Below, piece by piece: positions 1 through 10,305 of a DNA stretch of 64,000 bases. Below the pieces are notes generated by a model. That model saw only the letters and a list, made by a program, of their open reading frames with translations, did not search any database and was not told where the DNA came from. How positions within the stretch are numbered: position 1 is the first letter of the stretch; the number at the start of each line of letters is the position of its first letter. The translations under genes and the position numbers were made by a program. Source of the DNA: Gaertneriomyces semiglobifer (lineage: Eukaryota > Chytridiomycota > Chytridiomycetes > Spizellomycetales > Spizellomycetaceae); NCBI GenBank assembly GCA_025558075.1, contig JAHLKF010000006.1, positions 868,001-932,000 of the forward strand. Direction: 5' to 3'.

Positions 1-1691
1 CCTGCATGAACAGATTTGGGGATCTTCGGTGCGGTAATACCAGCTGTCGGCGTAATGATTGCGTCCACTTGCTGGAAGAGATTTTTGAGGTTCTGGATGC
101 CTACCGTTTTCACTCTCGCCGCTTGAATGTAATCGGCAGACGTGATATGGTTCCCGACGACCGTTAACGCCATCTGTGTTGGGTACGTAAACTTTTTGAT
201 CGGATATTTGGATACCACGGAGAGCATTTCGGATGTGATGGTATTGGCGTGTGCGACCCGCAAAGCTTCCAGGTCAGGGATCACAATGTCTACAATGGTT
301 GCGCCACGTTCACGCAGCTTTTCAAGGAATGCGTAGCAGGCATTGACAACCTCGGGATGAGCGTCTTCAAAGTAATCGCGATAAATGCCAATCTTAACGC
401 CAGTCAAAGACGTGGACTCGCCAAACTTCGTCAAGGCAATGGACGGCTGCTTCAAAGTGTTAACGTCTTTCTCATCGGGGCCGGACATGAGGGCATATGC
501 GACAGCAAGATCAGACGCAGTTGCAGCAATAGGTCCCACTACGCCAACTGTAGGAGCGAGAGGAAACGCGCCTGACTCACTGATACGTCCGCAAGTCGGC
601 TTCAAGCCGTATACGCCACAATAGGATGCAGGCACCCTCACACTACCTCCGCCATCTGCACCGACCGCAATTGGGCACAGTCCCGCCGCCACTGCAGCCG
701 CAGAACCACCGGAAGACCCGCCGGGAAAATGAGCAGGGTTATACGGATTGCGTGGTGTACCCGAGTTGGGGTTGCAGTTGGTCACATCGAGACCGATTTC
801 GTGCATGTTCGCTTTGCCAATGATGAGAGCCCCAGCGCGACGAAGATTGGCAACACAAAAAGCGTCATCTTCGGGCATATTGCATAAGAAGGAGGTGCCC
901 ACCCCTGCCAAGATGATTATTAGCGCAGCGCGAACATCTGGAAGGTCGCTGCAACCACACGGACATACCAGTTTCATAGTTCTTCACATCCAATTCGTCT
1001 TTCACCGCAACTGGTACTCCATCCAGAACTCCCAGTTCCATTCCTTGTTTCCATCTCTCTGTACTCTCGGCTGCATGCTTTAGTATATCTCCCTCGTTCC
1101 ATTTGATAACGGCCTTGAGGTCGCCTTCAGCCGCGTTGTTGCTTTGGAGAGCCAAAATAACGGCGTTTGCAACTTCCAAAGGTGTCACACTCCTACTCTT
1201 GTACGCTTTATAGAAGTCACCAACTGATCGAAAGATACGATTCTTGAGCTTCAATCCGGAGCTAGCAATAGCGTCCAGATCTGCGACTTGCGAACTGCCC
1301 TGTTCAGCATCTGGCTCGATTAGTGGATAGTATGTTGGCATGGGATCTCCTTCAATGGGATGACGCCGGAGGTAAAAGAGATTGCTGTCATTAGCGATCT
1401 TGTAGGTCTGGAGATGTTGAGATCAGTAACTGCTCGCACCGCCGCGGTGCTCATGTGGTTGTCTCGACTCACAAGACCAGTTACGAATCCAACGGATCGG
1501 AAAATGTAGCACAATATACGCAAAGTCCATCCTGTTGCAGAGGGAGTGGAAAAAGAGTGCAGATAGTACCCGTTTGCGTCCTTTTCAGCGACTCGCTTAG
1601 GCTGCGATGGAAAGTTTCGTCAGTCACAACCCATGTACACACTCGGATAAGAAGCGTCAACCTTGGCAAGCACCGCCGGTTCCGACATCAT
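1..1691 (-). CDS. amidase-signature family hydrolase (FAAH-like), 3' end outside window
   Basis: Hydrolyses an amide bond with a Ser-cisSer-Lys triad; the substrate cannot be told from sequence, but the N-terminal arrangement resembles fungal fatty-acid-amide hydrolase-like amidases. Visible are the GVPVAVKDELDV block (catalytic Lys) near 1010-1050 and the GGSSGGSAAAVAAG signature near 700-740, followed by the usual GPIA-type region. The protein is still open at base 1, so the C-terminus is missing. Introns inferred: about 1618-1664, 1411-1472 and 905-968; removing them joins VTGL to TYKIANDSNL and YETG to VGTSFL, as expected for the family. The start at 1691 or 1688 is the ATG giving MSEPAVLAK before the first intron and is the least certain part. 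It is divergent from the bL36m gene with about 290 bp between starts. Confidence 0.85.
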
Positions 1692-1983
1692 TCCTACGAG
1701 AAGTCACGAGAAGTCAAGGAGATCAAACAGCGACCTGAGTAGCGACCCGCCGTTATGTTCTCGCTCGAGTTCTGAGGACAGAACGGCCCAACGCGCGTGT
1801 TGTCCGAGCTCCGCGGAGTTTACATAAGCAGCCCTGTTGACATGGTTACCATGAGCTGCCTCGTAACGAATTCGAAGCCTTAAATTGATCTGGGCGACGA
1901 CGACGACCACGACGACAGCCAACCCTCAACGACAGGCTCAAGAGAAATTTACCGTCGCCTGCAACGCCAGCCCCTTTGCAAGG

Positions 1984-2262
1984 ATGCTCCACCTTTTTCT
2001 GCGGCATATCGTTCGCCGCCCGGCTCTTCCGTCAAGTACCAATACCGTAGCCGCCCGCCTTCCCAGTCTTCCCTCCACATCCTTCGCACTCACATCTCGT
2101 CTCCCGAGTTCAGTCCCGTCAACGATATCCCAATCCGCACGCACCTATAAGACACGCACAGCGCTGAAACTGCGATGTGAACATTGCTTCTTTTGCAGAC
2201 GGCGCGGAAAGCTGAGAGTAGTATGTCCAGAGAACCCCAGACATAAGCAGAGGCAAAAGTAG
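1984..2262 (+). CDS. RTC6: mitochondrial large-subunit ribosomal protein bL36m
   Basis: Structural protein of the mitochondrial 54S ribosomal subunit. The last 37 residues are a full bL36 domain: the zinc ribbon CEHC, then [10 protein letters not shown] and NPRHKQRQK, with ligands C-x2-C-x12-C-x4-H intact. The first 55 residues ([18 protein letters not shown]) are rich in Arg, Ser and Leu with no acidic residue, as in a mitochondrial targeting peptide. I chose the ATG at 1984 because an upstream in-frame ATG at 1885 would add a poly-Thr stretch encoded by a GAC/ACG simple repeat. There is no intron, unusual in this window. At about 92 residues it matches fungal mitochondrial L36 precursors. 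Confidence 0.93.
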   Translation: MLHLFLRHIVRRPALPSSTNTVAARLPSLPSTSFALTSRLPSSVPSTISQSARTYKTRTALKLRCEHCFFCRRRGKLRVVCPENPRHKQRQK

Positions 2263-2419
2263 AGGAACTTGGGCTTATTCTCAAAGCAGTGTTGTATGAT
2301 GGTAGATTGGGTTGCACTGAAGCAGGGCGTACGTTATATATTCGAAATACATATTTTCCATACACATCTAGATGCTGATCAGATACGCCTTTCGGAGGTT
2401 GAGATGCTGCCTGTGACCA

Positions 2420-3834
2420 TTACGCCCATCGCATTACCACGACGCTACCCACTAGATTGGCTCCTGCGACAGTTTCGTCTTCTTTTAGTTGTTTCACTGG
2501 ATAAGATGTACTCAGTGTGAACGACCGCGCACTCGCTTCCGGCCTTTGGCGAATAATTGCATTTCTGATATCTTGCACGGTATGCGAATGATTAAGCTTA
2601 ATAGGCAATCTGTGATTCAAGTTGTTAGTGCACGTTCGGCGATATCCGTTTAACCAAAGTTGCAAACAATACCTCGATCCATCTGCCATCCTGACCTGTA
2701 TGGTAGTCACGGGCTGAGTGGTGTCAACGGAAACCTCAGGGACATTGGCCACCGCAGAGGAAGGTTGAGTACTGCTTCCTGGAAATGACCCAGGAATTTG
2801 CTCCACTCCGGCAGATACGATTCCACCCAATCGCTGACCCTGGCCTTCAAACGCCTTTCTCGTCTTTGGTGGTGCAACATAATTTTGGTCCATATTCCGA
2901 GTGACTTTGATCGAGACAGGTTGATCGTACGCTACATTCAGCAAATGCGTAGGTGCCCGGCCACTGTTGATTGCACGTAAGAACTCTTGATTTTGAGGAT
3001 CGTCGTAGCGCCTAAGCTCCCCATCGTCAATGCTGAATCCATCCTTCCAAAAGATCAAATGTCTCTCCACCGGCTCTGGTTCAGCCGCCGAACGCGGGGC
3101 ATGGACTGAGGGGGCAGACGGACCAGCTGTCTCTTCTTCATTCCCAAGACGGTAACCAGCGCCAGTGAAATATGATGGTTTTGATGCACCGGGAACAAAT
3201 TCCTCCGGTGGCGGTCCAGCCCTGATTGTGCAATCCTTTGTCAACAAACGCTTGTTGAGACAAAAACTCGGCGATGGGACTCACTTGGAGGCTTTTTCAA
3301 TAATATCTCTTACAAGGTCATTGCCGGATGCGGGGTCGCGTTTGGGACCGCCCTGCATCATGACACCTGATTTTTCTCCACCGGCATAATAGTTCTCACC
3401 CTCATCGCTGTCGCTGTCTGACGTGTTTCCAGATATCAGATCCCGGAACGTACGTACTCGTGGTTGTTCGCGTCTCGGTTGAGCACTGGCGTCCCCGCCT
3501 GCCGGAGGACGAAAGGGCTCAGCAGCAGGTGTAGGTTGCGTTTCCTGTGCGCTAGCATTGGGCCTAACCGCGGAACGAGATTGGTCGGACTCGAAAAAGT
3601 TCGATGTGGCGGTCTATCATTTAGATGAACATGAGGGTACTGACGGAGAATAGTCTCCAAAGCATGAGTACCTCTAGGTCCCAATTACCAGCCTCCATGT
3701 AAAATTGCGCTGTAACCCAGTTGGCGTCACTTACCCGCGCAAGTTGACGTTCAATCGCGCTGTGGTCACTCACCTGAATCACTACTGCAACCAGTAATGC
3801 TCATAAACTGTGCTAAAGCTTCCTCCTTCTCCAT
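2420..3834 (-). CDS. SHP1: p47/NSFL1C-type UBX cofactor of Cdc48/p97
   Basis: Adaptor that links the Cdc48/p97 AAA ATPase to ubiquitinated substrates and membrane fusion. All three family domains are present: an N-terminal UBA-like domain (MEKEEALAQFMSITG, then QFYMEAGNWDLE), the characteristic YYAGGEKSG linker, a SEP domain (HLIFWKDGFSIDDGELRRYD) and a C-terminal UBX domain ending VVMRWA. About 390 residues, like p47. Four introns are inferred: about 3707-3770, one ending just before TATSNFFESD, one between KASK and AGPPPEEF, and about 2610-2672 inside the UBX domain. The last is a multiple of three, so the unspliced reading looks open but carries a 21-residue false insertion. Divergent from the ankyrin gene across a 331-bp promoter containing TCACGTGA. 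Confidence 0.93.
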
Positions 3835-4165
3835 CTTGTTCCTGATTTCGGCTATTGATTCCCACGAGCTAACTTTTGAGAGACTGTTGAATCGTCCAGT
3901 GATCGTCCAAAATCAACAAAGTGTATAAGATTCGCTTCGCAGGTCGTCACCGCACGCAACACGACGTCTGCCCATACGTGGATCACGTGACAGCGGAGAT
4001 TACGTAAGCGATGCAGCTCAGCGATAAACAAGCGACACGCCATTGCACTCGTTCGTTTTCGTCGACGACGGCCCTACATCGAAACTCAAGAGTCGACGGT
4101 ACATCCGCGGCGCTCTTGTTAGTGTGCTACGATTGAAAAAGGCTACTGCCGAGGAGGTCGCAATC
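3835..4165. promoter_or_regulatory. divergent promoter between SHP1 and the ankyrin gene
   Basis: This 331-bp interval separates two start codons pointing away from each other and has no coding signal of its own. It holds a perfect palindromic TCACGTGA octamer at 3983-3990, a bHLH (Cbf1-like) type site. The same octamer sits near the starts of two other genes in the window. The regulatory role is inferred. Confidence 0.5.
3983..3990. promoter_or_regulatory. TCACGTGA palindrome (bHLH/Cbf1-like site)
   Basis: Perfect octamer about 150 bp upstream of the SHP1 start and 176 bp upstream of the ankyrin gene start. CACGTG cores flanked by T and A are classic Cbf1-type sites in fungi. Confidence 0.5.
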
Positions 4166-5032
4166 ATGCCAGAGCCAGAGATTTTCAAGAGTATCTATCA
4201 CAGTCATCTGCATACAGCGATTGCAACCGGAAACATCCACCTAACGAAACGATACTTTCACCGATTTAAGCTGCCATTACAATGTCCCGACCCACAAAAT
4301 GGTTGGCCGACTCTCTTTTATGCAATAAAATATCATCAGAACGAGATAGTGCGATATCTTTTGGAGGTGGGACACGAAGAGCCACAGATCTCGTTTGACT
4401 TTGAGGGTCGTACCGCGCTACATGTTGCTTGTGAGAGCCATAATGTGGAAGCGTTCGAACTTTACTACGAGAAATATCCCTCAACACTGCCAATGGCTAC
4501 CTACACAACTGGCTTGACTCCATTACATCTTACCACCATCCACCACCTTCCGCTTCTTGCACTCATCCTCAGAAATGTTCCCAATTCAAACCCACGCGAC
4601 AAGACCGGATCCACACCTCTTCACCATGCGGCAGCCTATGGTCATACAGATCATATCAAGCTCCTCATTCACCATGGTGCAGAGTTCAACACCAAGAACG
4701 CCACAGGGTGGACGCCGTTTGATTACGCTTGGAGTCTTAGCGTCAGAGCGTATCTTCAAGAATGCGCTTCCGCCAAAGCTCAAGATCTGCCGTTACCAGA
4801 CCCACCACCAGTAGTGAGCCCGCCACCGCCATCCCCTCATCCAATTGGCTCCAATCCGTACCTGTCACTAACAGGACCGCCCACTCCAACCACGCCTACC
4901 CATCCCTCGTCACAACCATTACACCACCTCTACCTACCACATCACTCGAAAACACCGTCCCTGAATTCTTCCACTATCATGACTCAGAGCTCATCGACGG
5001 GCACAAAGCTCGATCTGCGCAGTCTCTTCTAA
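4166..5032 (+). CDS. ankyrin-repeat protein, AVO2-like (putative TORC2 subunit)
   Basis: About 289 residues. The N-terminal half is a stack of four to five ankyrin repeats (LHTAIATGNIHLTKRYFHRF; GRTALHVACESHNVEAFELY; GLTPLHLTTIHHLPLLALIL; GSTPLHHAAAYGHTDHIKLL). The C-terminal third is Pro/Ser/Thr-rich and probably disordered. The segment with PDPQNGWPTLFYAIKYH and the linear order of repeats resemble fungal AVO2, the ankyrin subunit of TOR complex 2; that assignment is from memory of the family and is tentative. No intron is needed. I prefer the ATG at 4166 (MPEPEIFKSIYHSHL) over 4043, because the extra 41 residues come from promoter-like sequence. Confidence 0.75.
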   Translation: MPEPEIFKSIYHSHLHTAIATGNIHLTKRYFHRFKLPLQCPDPQNGWPTLFYAIKYHQNEIVRYLLEVGHEEPQISFDFEGRTALHVACESHNVEAFELYYEKYPSTLPMATYTTGLTPLHLTTIHHLPLLALILRNVPNSNPRDKTGSTPLHHAAAYGHTDHIKLLIHHGAEFNTKNATGWTPFDYAWSLSVRAYLQECASAKAQDLPLPDPPPVVSPPPPSPHPIGSNPYLSLTGPPTPTTPTHPSSQPLHHLYLPHHSKTPSLNSSTIMTQSSSTGTKLDLRSLF

Positions 5033-5293
5033 AACCAGCTTGCAGGCCACACATCGCCTCTCACTCCCTGCGATCACAAACAATTGTATTATATTGCATG
5101 CAAGCCAATTCTTGACCTTTGTTGTACATGTTTACGTAAATTCTTGGGAAATTACACTACTATGGATAATGCTTACCATATCTCCACATTTCACTCTACT
5201 TCACTTCAAGCGTAACACTTGAGCACTACATTGAGACGGCAGATGGTTCCTTCGGACCGAAAGCCGTCGTTAAACTAAGCGTGATACATGTCT

Positions 5294-7008
5294 CTACACG
5301 CCCACTCCAAGAACTTCTTCCAGAATGTCGATGACTTTTTCATCAACCGTATAGTGTCCACCAGGGACTTTCCATACTTTGATGCCATCGAAGCTTTCCT
5401 CGTCAACGACCTTACTAGACAGAACTTCACCACCACGAGGAATAGTTTTGAAAACATCCCGCAAGGTCGGGACATAATCGTCTGACAAAGGATCGTAGAC
5501 AGACGGTTTTGGTTCATATTGGTAAGTCAGCAGTGTTCTTGGAATGGATGCGTGATGCCAAGTTTTATCTGTTTAAAGTAAAAAGGTTTGAGTTCCTTCA
5601 ACTGAGAATTTAGAAGAACAATGACAGTTGGTCGGCAAAAACGTACATGGTAGATCCCAAATGCCTTCAACTTCACCATCGTCCCTCAACAACCCGTCCA
5701 ATCCCTTTTTCAAGGCAACCACGCTGCTTAAACGCAGTTTATCACCAAATAAATACCACGCACTCTTTTCCAGAAAGCCCTGTAGCCGTCCCCCAAGACC
5801 TTTGGAACCTTGGTCCAGGGCGCTCGTCTCATCAGGGTCGATGCCAACAACGGCCTCCACATTACGATCATACTCTCGCATACCCCAAACAGCACGAGCG
5901 ACAGTGGCACAGCCGCTGCCGTGACCGACTACCGTGACTTGCGCATTCTGGGCGATCACAAGTTTGGTAAGTAACAGACGGAGCGCCGCAGACTGAAGCG
6001 CAAGAATCATCTGGGCTGGATACGGGCTAGTGAGTTTGTCCGACTTGCCATGCCTATGTAAAGAAGTCAACGTTTTTGCTTACGCTCAAGTGCTTATATG
6101 AACGAATGGGAAACCGGATCATCTTACCCAGGAAGATCAATGACCACTACTCGAAGTCCTTGTTCAACCAATTTAGGAACTACCTTTCGGTAAAGGTAAC
6201 CCCATGTTGTAGCTAGAATCACGGAGTGTTAGTCGTAACGAATGTAAGGTATGCGGAGACGGCTAGTGAACGCACCTCCATGTACACAGACTACGACCTT
6301 GTTTCCCCGTCCCTCGTCCACAAAACCAACCCTCACCCCAGCAACTTTAAAGTAATGATACCTATATCCCCACTCGGTTCTGACGCTATCAAAGGTCTCT
6401 TCAGGAGTTCTAACGATACTAAACTTGGATATCTGCAATGTTTTTCCGTCCACAGTTGTGCTCCCCAAGGTCGTGACATTGGTGTACATGGAAGAGTGGG
6501 AGGACCCAGGGCCACGCCGTGAACCAATGGGAGTAGGATCATCGCCACTGCCTCCACGGGCAGAAGATACGGAGGAACGGCCTGCTGCGAGATTCTCTGT
6601 GCTACCAGATGGAGTGTCGATGGCGCCGTAACCGGTATTCGCAAAAACACCTCTCTTCTCGGACGCCTTTGCCCCACCAAACGATGCGCCTACAATGATG
6701 CGCTTCGCACCAGCCAAGATCCCTACGCTTAGCGCGACTGAAAGCATAACGGGAGTGAAGGACACAAAGTATCCCAGGAAGCGAAAGATGTGGTGCGTAA
6801 GCGATGCTTCTGGAGGTGCGGTTGGTACAACGGCATTAGCAGAAGAGGAGGGGGCATTTGGAGATAGAGGTGACGTGACACTGCGACTACTTTGCGTGCG
6901 TGATCTTGGAGGACGGGAGGATCGCAGGGACTTTGATGAGGTGCGGTCCGGACTTGACTGTAGCAAAGGTTGACGCTCCTCCATTTGGGATGTTGTAGTC
7001 GCTTGCAT
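5294..7008 (-). CDS. membrane-anchored alpha/beta-hydrolase-fold protein lacking the nucleophile
   Basis: About 500 residues in four exons. Residues 1-90 are Ser/Arg-rich and cytosolic-like, then one hydrophobic segment (FVSFTPVMLSVALSVGILAG) that should anchor the protein. The hydrolase domain follows: VVVCVHGA oxyanion strand, VVVIDLPGHGKSD, the elbow strand VTVVGHGSGCATVA and a C-terminal PGGHYTVDE carrying the catalytic His. In the Sm-x-Nuc-x-Sm elbow the nucleophile position is Gly (G-H-G-S-G), where active relatives have Ser, Asp or Cys. The enzyme may be dead or use another residue. Introns: the first joins VHGA to TTWGYLYRK, the second follows DLPG, and the third joins WDLPY to KTWHHAS. 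The start at 7008 is the first ATG; TCACGTGA lies 124 bp upstream. Confidence 0.82.
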
Positions 7009-7131
7009 CTCCCTCAAAAGCGACTTTATGTTTTTATTCAGGAGTCTTTTTCCTAGACCTGAGTACTCAAAGCTCCGTCATGGAGTTTCTGTTGACGGAG
7101 TGTGATATGATCGTCGCTGAGCGCGCGCGAG

Positions 7132-7139
7132 TCACGTGA
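7132..7139. promoter_or_regulatory. TCACGTGA palindrome
   Basis: Perfect octamer 124 bp upstream of the alpha/beta-hydrolase start. Same motif as at 3983 and 33764. Confidence 0.5.
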
Positions 7140-7515
7140 TCCGGACGTTTCGTTCTCATCTTCTCTTCAAAAAATTGTAACATGGTCTCCTGGCGAGAGA
7201 GCCCAACTGGATCTGATCCTCGACTTTGAGCAGTGGAACCTGTTGCTTCTGCTAACGTTAGCCTGTGGCGGTTTATTTTGTCATGCTCTTATAACTTACT
7301 CTGCTTGACCATGATGGAACGTATGTCCTCCCGCCAGCGGCCAGCGCCACAGCAATCAACGTTCCAAGGACTGGCAAAATCCCGCGAACTACGTCGTGTA
7401 CTATTGAATTGCCCGTTAGCCTCCTCTACTGTAGATCGCTTCTGCTCTATATACGCTGTGTCTCTCTCCGAGCTGCGAGTTCATTTCCGCGGAGATGACT
7501 GTTAATTTAACGCAT

Positions 7516-7527
7516 ACCCTAACCCTA
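7516..7527. promoter_or_regulatory. telomere-like box, two units of ACCCTA
   Basis: Reads ACCCTAACCCTA, two head-to-tail copies of the TTAGGG-type telomere repeat. Such boxes occur in promoters of translation-related genes in several eukaryotes (known from plants and from yeast Tbf1 sites). Here it lies 650 bp upstream of a CCHC RNA-binding-type gene, so function is only inferred. Confidence 0.35.
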
Positions 7528-7999
7528 GCGCGCGCAGCTGCAGACTGTTCAACCTGTCAAATCGCGTCTTGTCCAAATTGACAGCTGCGACTGGGGGTTG
7601 GTCTCTTCTTTGCTATGGCACAGACAGACAGGGACAATATGGGGGTGGGCTATCACATTAATAATAGGTTGTCCAATTAATAACCAGAAAGAGCAAAAGC
7701 AAAAGGGACAATTCAACTTTCCGAAGGAGGCGAATTCGACTCACGCGGGTGTCTTGTGGGAAAACCGTTTGCCACCACCGGCTGTGACTAACATTGACAA
7801 AGCCGCTGATATTGATTGGAATTGATCTCATCAGCGTTTGTGTCTCACACGTCGCAAGAGCCTTTTTGTTGTCAATTCAATCAAAAGTCGGTCGTTGTCC
7901 TGGGCAACCGCTTTCTTTCCGTTTGCCACGCTACTTTCCCACAGCATTTGCCACCTCACCCACCGCCTCAACAGACAGGAGAAGACAGCAATCCATTGA

Positions 8000-8007
8000 A
8001 TATATAA
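8000..8007 (+). promoter_or_regulatory. TATA box of the CCHC gene
   Basis: ATATATAAG sits about 65 bp before the donor of a 5'-UTR intron and 170 bp before the start codon, a reasonable spacing for a core promoter with transcription starting near 8030. Confidence 0.5.
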
Positions 8008-8067
8008 GACTACGTTCAACGAGAGGAGGATACAGTTCCAGTCGTGCGAAAGTAAACCGTGTAGCAG

Positions 8068-8141
8068 GTAAGTATGGGGCGAATGTGAATCGTCGAGCTT
8101 CCATTCCTTACGTTCTCTCTCTCTCTCTCGCACAAACACAG
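8068..8141 (+). other. probable 5'-UTR intron of the CCHC gene
   Basis: GTAAGT donor at 8068, a long (CT)n tract at 8115-8129 and an ACACAG acceptor at 8141, 30 bp before the ATG. The 74-nt length fits the other introns here. Confidence 0.6.
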
Positions 8142-8171
8142 TATACATTCTGGTTGATAGGCTAGGACATT

Positions 8172-9895
8172 ATGGCGGACGTTGACACCACTCAAGACCG
8201 ACCCGACTACTCGGAAGCTACTCCCCCTCCCGAGAACGGCGCAACTGAAGAGAATGCTGCTCCAGAGGAACAGCCTCCCAATCTTGATGAGCTTTGGAGC
8301 TCTATCCTCACATTGGACAAGACAGGTGATTTTGATGACCTCAAGGACAGCATCTACGAGTACTTCAGATGGGCCAAGCACGAGACATTCTACACTATCA
8401 ACGCCAAGTTCAGCGAGGCAAACGCCAAAACGCATCTGGTTGCCGAAGAGAGAGTCTTGCCACCTAGCAAGGAACTTGTTGACCTTCAGGGTAACGGCAA
8501 CAGAAAGTTTATTGTCGAGATTGTCAGGCAAGTACCTGCATCAACGCGTCAATCAATGCACACTGTGGCGTTCCCATGTAACTCATATCAAACACATTGT
8601 GCAGGAACCCTCGTGCACTCAAATTGAAGCTCAAGACAGATGAGCAGTTCACTGAAAACGACCGTCGCCTCAAGGAAGAAGCCGGTATCATTCGCGAGCG
8701 CGAGCGCAAGGACGGCAAATATGAGTTGGAAGAATGGCAAATGAACCGCCTCTCGGACAAACAAAAGTGGTTGGCGAAGAATGCCTGCTTGCTCTGTGGC
8801 GCTGAAGACCACAGGTCTCGGGAGTGTCCTACCAAAGAAGAAAGCAACACTGAGACTGCTTGCTTCAAGGTACATTGCTGCAGAGACACGCACTTGTACT
8901 CAACATCGTACGGAGCATTAAATCATTTTTTTCTTCAGTGCGGCGAAACTGGGCATCACTTCCGCGCTTGTCCCAACCCGACTGCTAACGACCGGGGACC
9001 CATGGTCTGCCGTCGCTGCAACGAAGAAGGTCACAAGGCTAGCGATTGCCCTATCCCTGAAACCTGCAGACGCTGTAATGAAGAAGGTGCGCTGATCAAC
9101 TCCTATCTCGTGGCACAACACAAGGTGTAACAGCTTTCTCTTTTAGGGCATCATGTGCGCGACTGTCCTCAACCGGAAACCTGCCGCCGCTGCGGCCAGG
9201 AAGGTAGGCTGATCAGTACTGGCTTCGGAATCCACGCTCCATATTCAGTATGTTTCCTTCAGGCCACCGCGTTGCCGAATGTGAACAGCCGGACACGCGA
9301 TTCACTTGCCGTCGTTGCGGCGAGACTGGGCACAAAGCTAGCGACTGTACCCAACCTGGTAGGTAACAACTATAGCCGGTACGAAACAAAAGCCTGACCT
9401 CTGGGGTTCTAGACACGCGTACCTGTCGTCGTTGCAACGAACCAGGACACATGGCTTCCGAGTGCTCCCAGCCTGATACTCGCTTCAATTGCCGTAACTG
9501 CAATGAGCCTGGCCACAAGGCTGCCGAGTGCGACAAACCCCGGAAGGAACGCGACCCAAATGCGTAAGTAAACATTGCGCGCTATCTGAAGCCCATCCAT
9601 GACACCCCTGACTAATTGCACCGCTTTCTCACTCAGATGCCGTCGTTGTGGCTCTCTGGAGCATCGTGTGCACGATTGTCCTGAGCCTGACCGTCGTGTG
9701 TGCAATCTCTGTGGGGAAAGGGGCCATGTCAGTCACGCCTGCCCCAATCCTAATGGCGCCCCGGCTGATACTCAGGATACCACAGCTCCTGACGGCGGGA
9801 ACGACGATTCCTACGGAGCAAGCTACGACAAGAGTGCCTTTAATAACATGTGGAACAGTTCTGAACCAGAGGCGAACACGGCCAGTGGTTGGTAA
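8172..9895 (+). CDS. CCHC zinc-knuckle protein with ten knuckles (CNBP/Gis2-related)
   Basis: Single-stranded nucleic-acid-binding protein, expected to act in mRNA translation control like CNBP/Gis2. Residues 1-150 form an acidic, then helical domain (LDELWSSILTLDKTGDFDDL) not found in plain CNBP. Ten CX2CX4HX4C knuckles follow, from CLLCGAEDHRSREC to CNLCGERGHVSHAC; the middle ones are near-identical CRRCxExGHxxxxC units. Introns: 8528-8604, 8870-8938, 9087-9146, 9204-9262, 9359-9412 and 9564-9636. The first has a GC donor (AG/GCAAGT). Those at 9087 and 9204 interrupt the same Gly codon of two successive knuckles and begin similarly, pointing to exon duplication. The C-terminus is Asp/Asn/Ser-rich. 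CNBP usually has seven knuckles, so this is an expanded form. Confidence 0.9.
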
Positions 9896-10305
9896 AGCAA
9901 GGTCTATGTTGTGAAGGAGACCCCAGGTGTGAAGCTGGCGCTAGAGCTCTATAGTATAGCTGCCAATGACCCTCTTGTTTGCTTCGTAAGAGGCTTTTGT
10001 TGACCATGCTCGGCTTCGGCAATGTCGCTAAATTCAACATGGAAACAGTGTACCTCATCATCCTCCGAAACACTAGGGTCCTTAAGTGCAAACAATCACT
10101 TATTTACATCTCCCAGACTAAGTACATCAAGCTCGTGGCCTATCTACAATAACTAAATTCAAGAATACACAAACAACATACAGATTTGTACAAATTTCGT
10201 AAGTCCAATCAACTCCAAGTCCAATACAGTCCTTTCACTAGATATGCTATACTATCAAACCCAGAATTAATGCGCCAAACCTCCAACCCCTGCGCAGCCA
10301 CGTCA
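9896..10305. other. convergent 3' intergenic region
   Basis: 410 bp between two converging stop codons. AT-rich on the right side; presumably both 3' UTRs. No gene or repeat seen. Confidence 0.5.

Larger units (their letters stand above)
7009..8171. other. divergent intergenic region with promoter elements
   Basis: This 1.16-kb gap lies between the hydrolase start (-) and the CCHC gene start (+). No reading frame in it has family similarity or codon structure like its neighbours. It contains a TCACGTGA octamer (7132-7139), a double telomere-like box (7516-7527), a TATA box (8000-8007) and a 5'-UTR intron (8068-8141). Confidence 0.6.

Noticed and set aside
2610..2672. Insertion in the UBX domain of p47
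   Set aside because: It has a GTATTG donor, CACTAAC branch and CACAG acceptor and a length divisible by three, so it is an intron without a stop.
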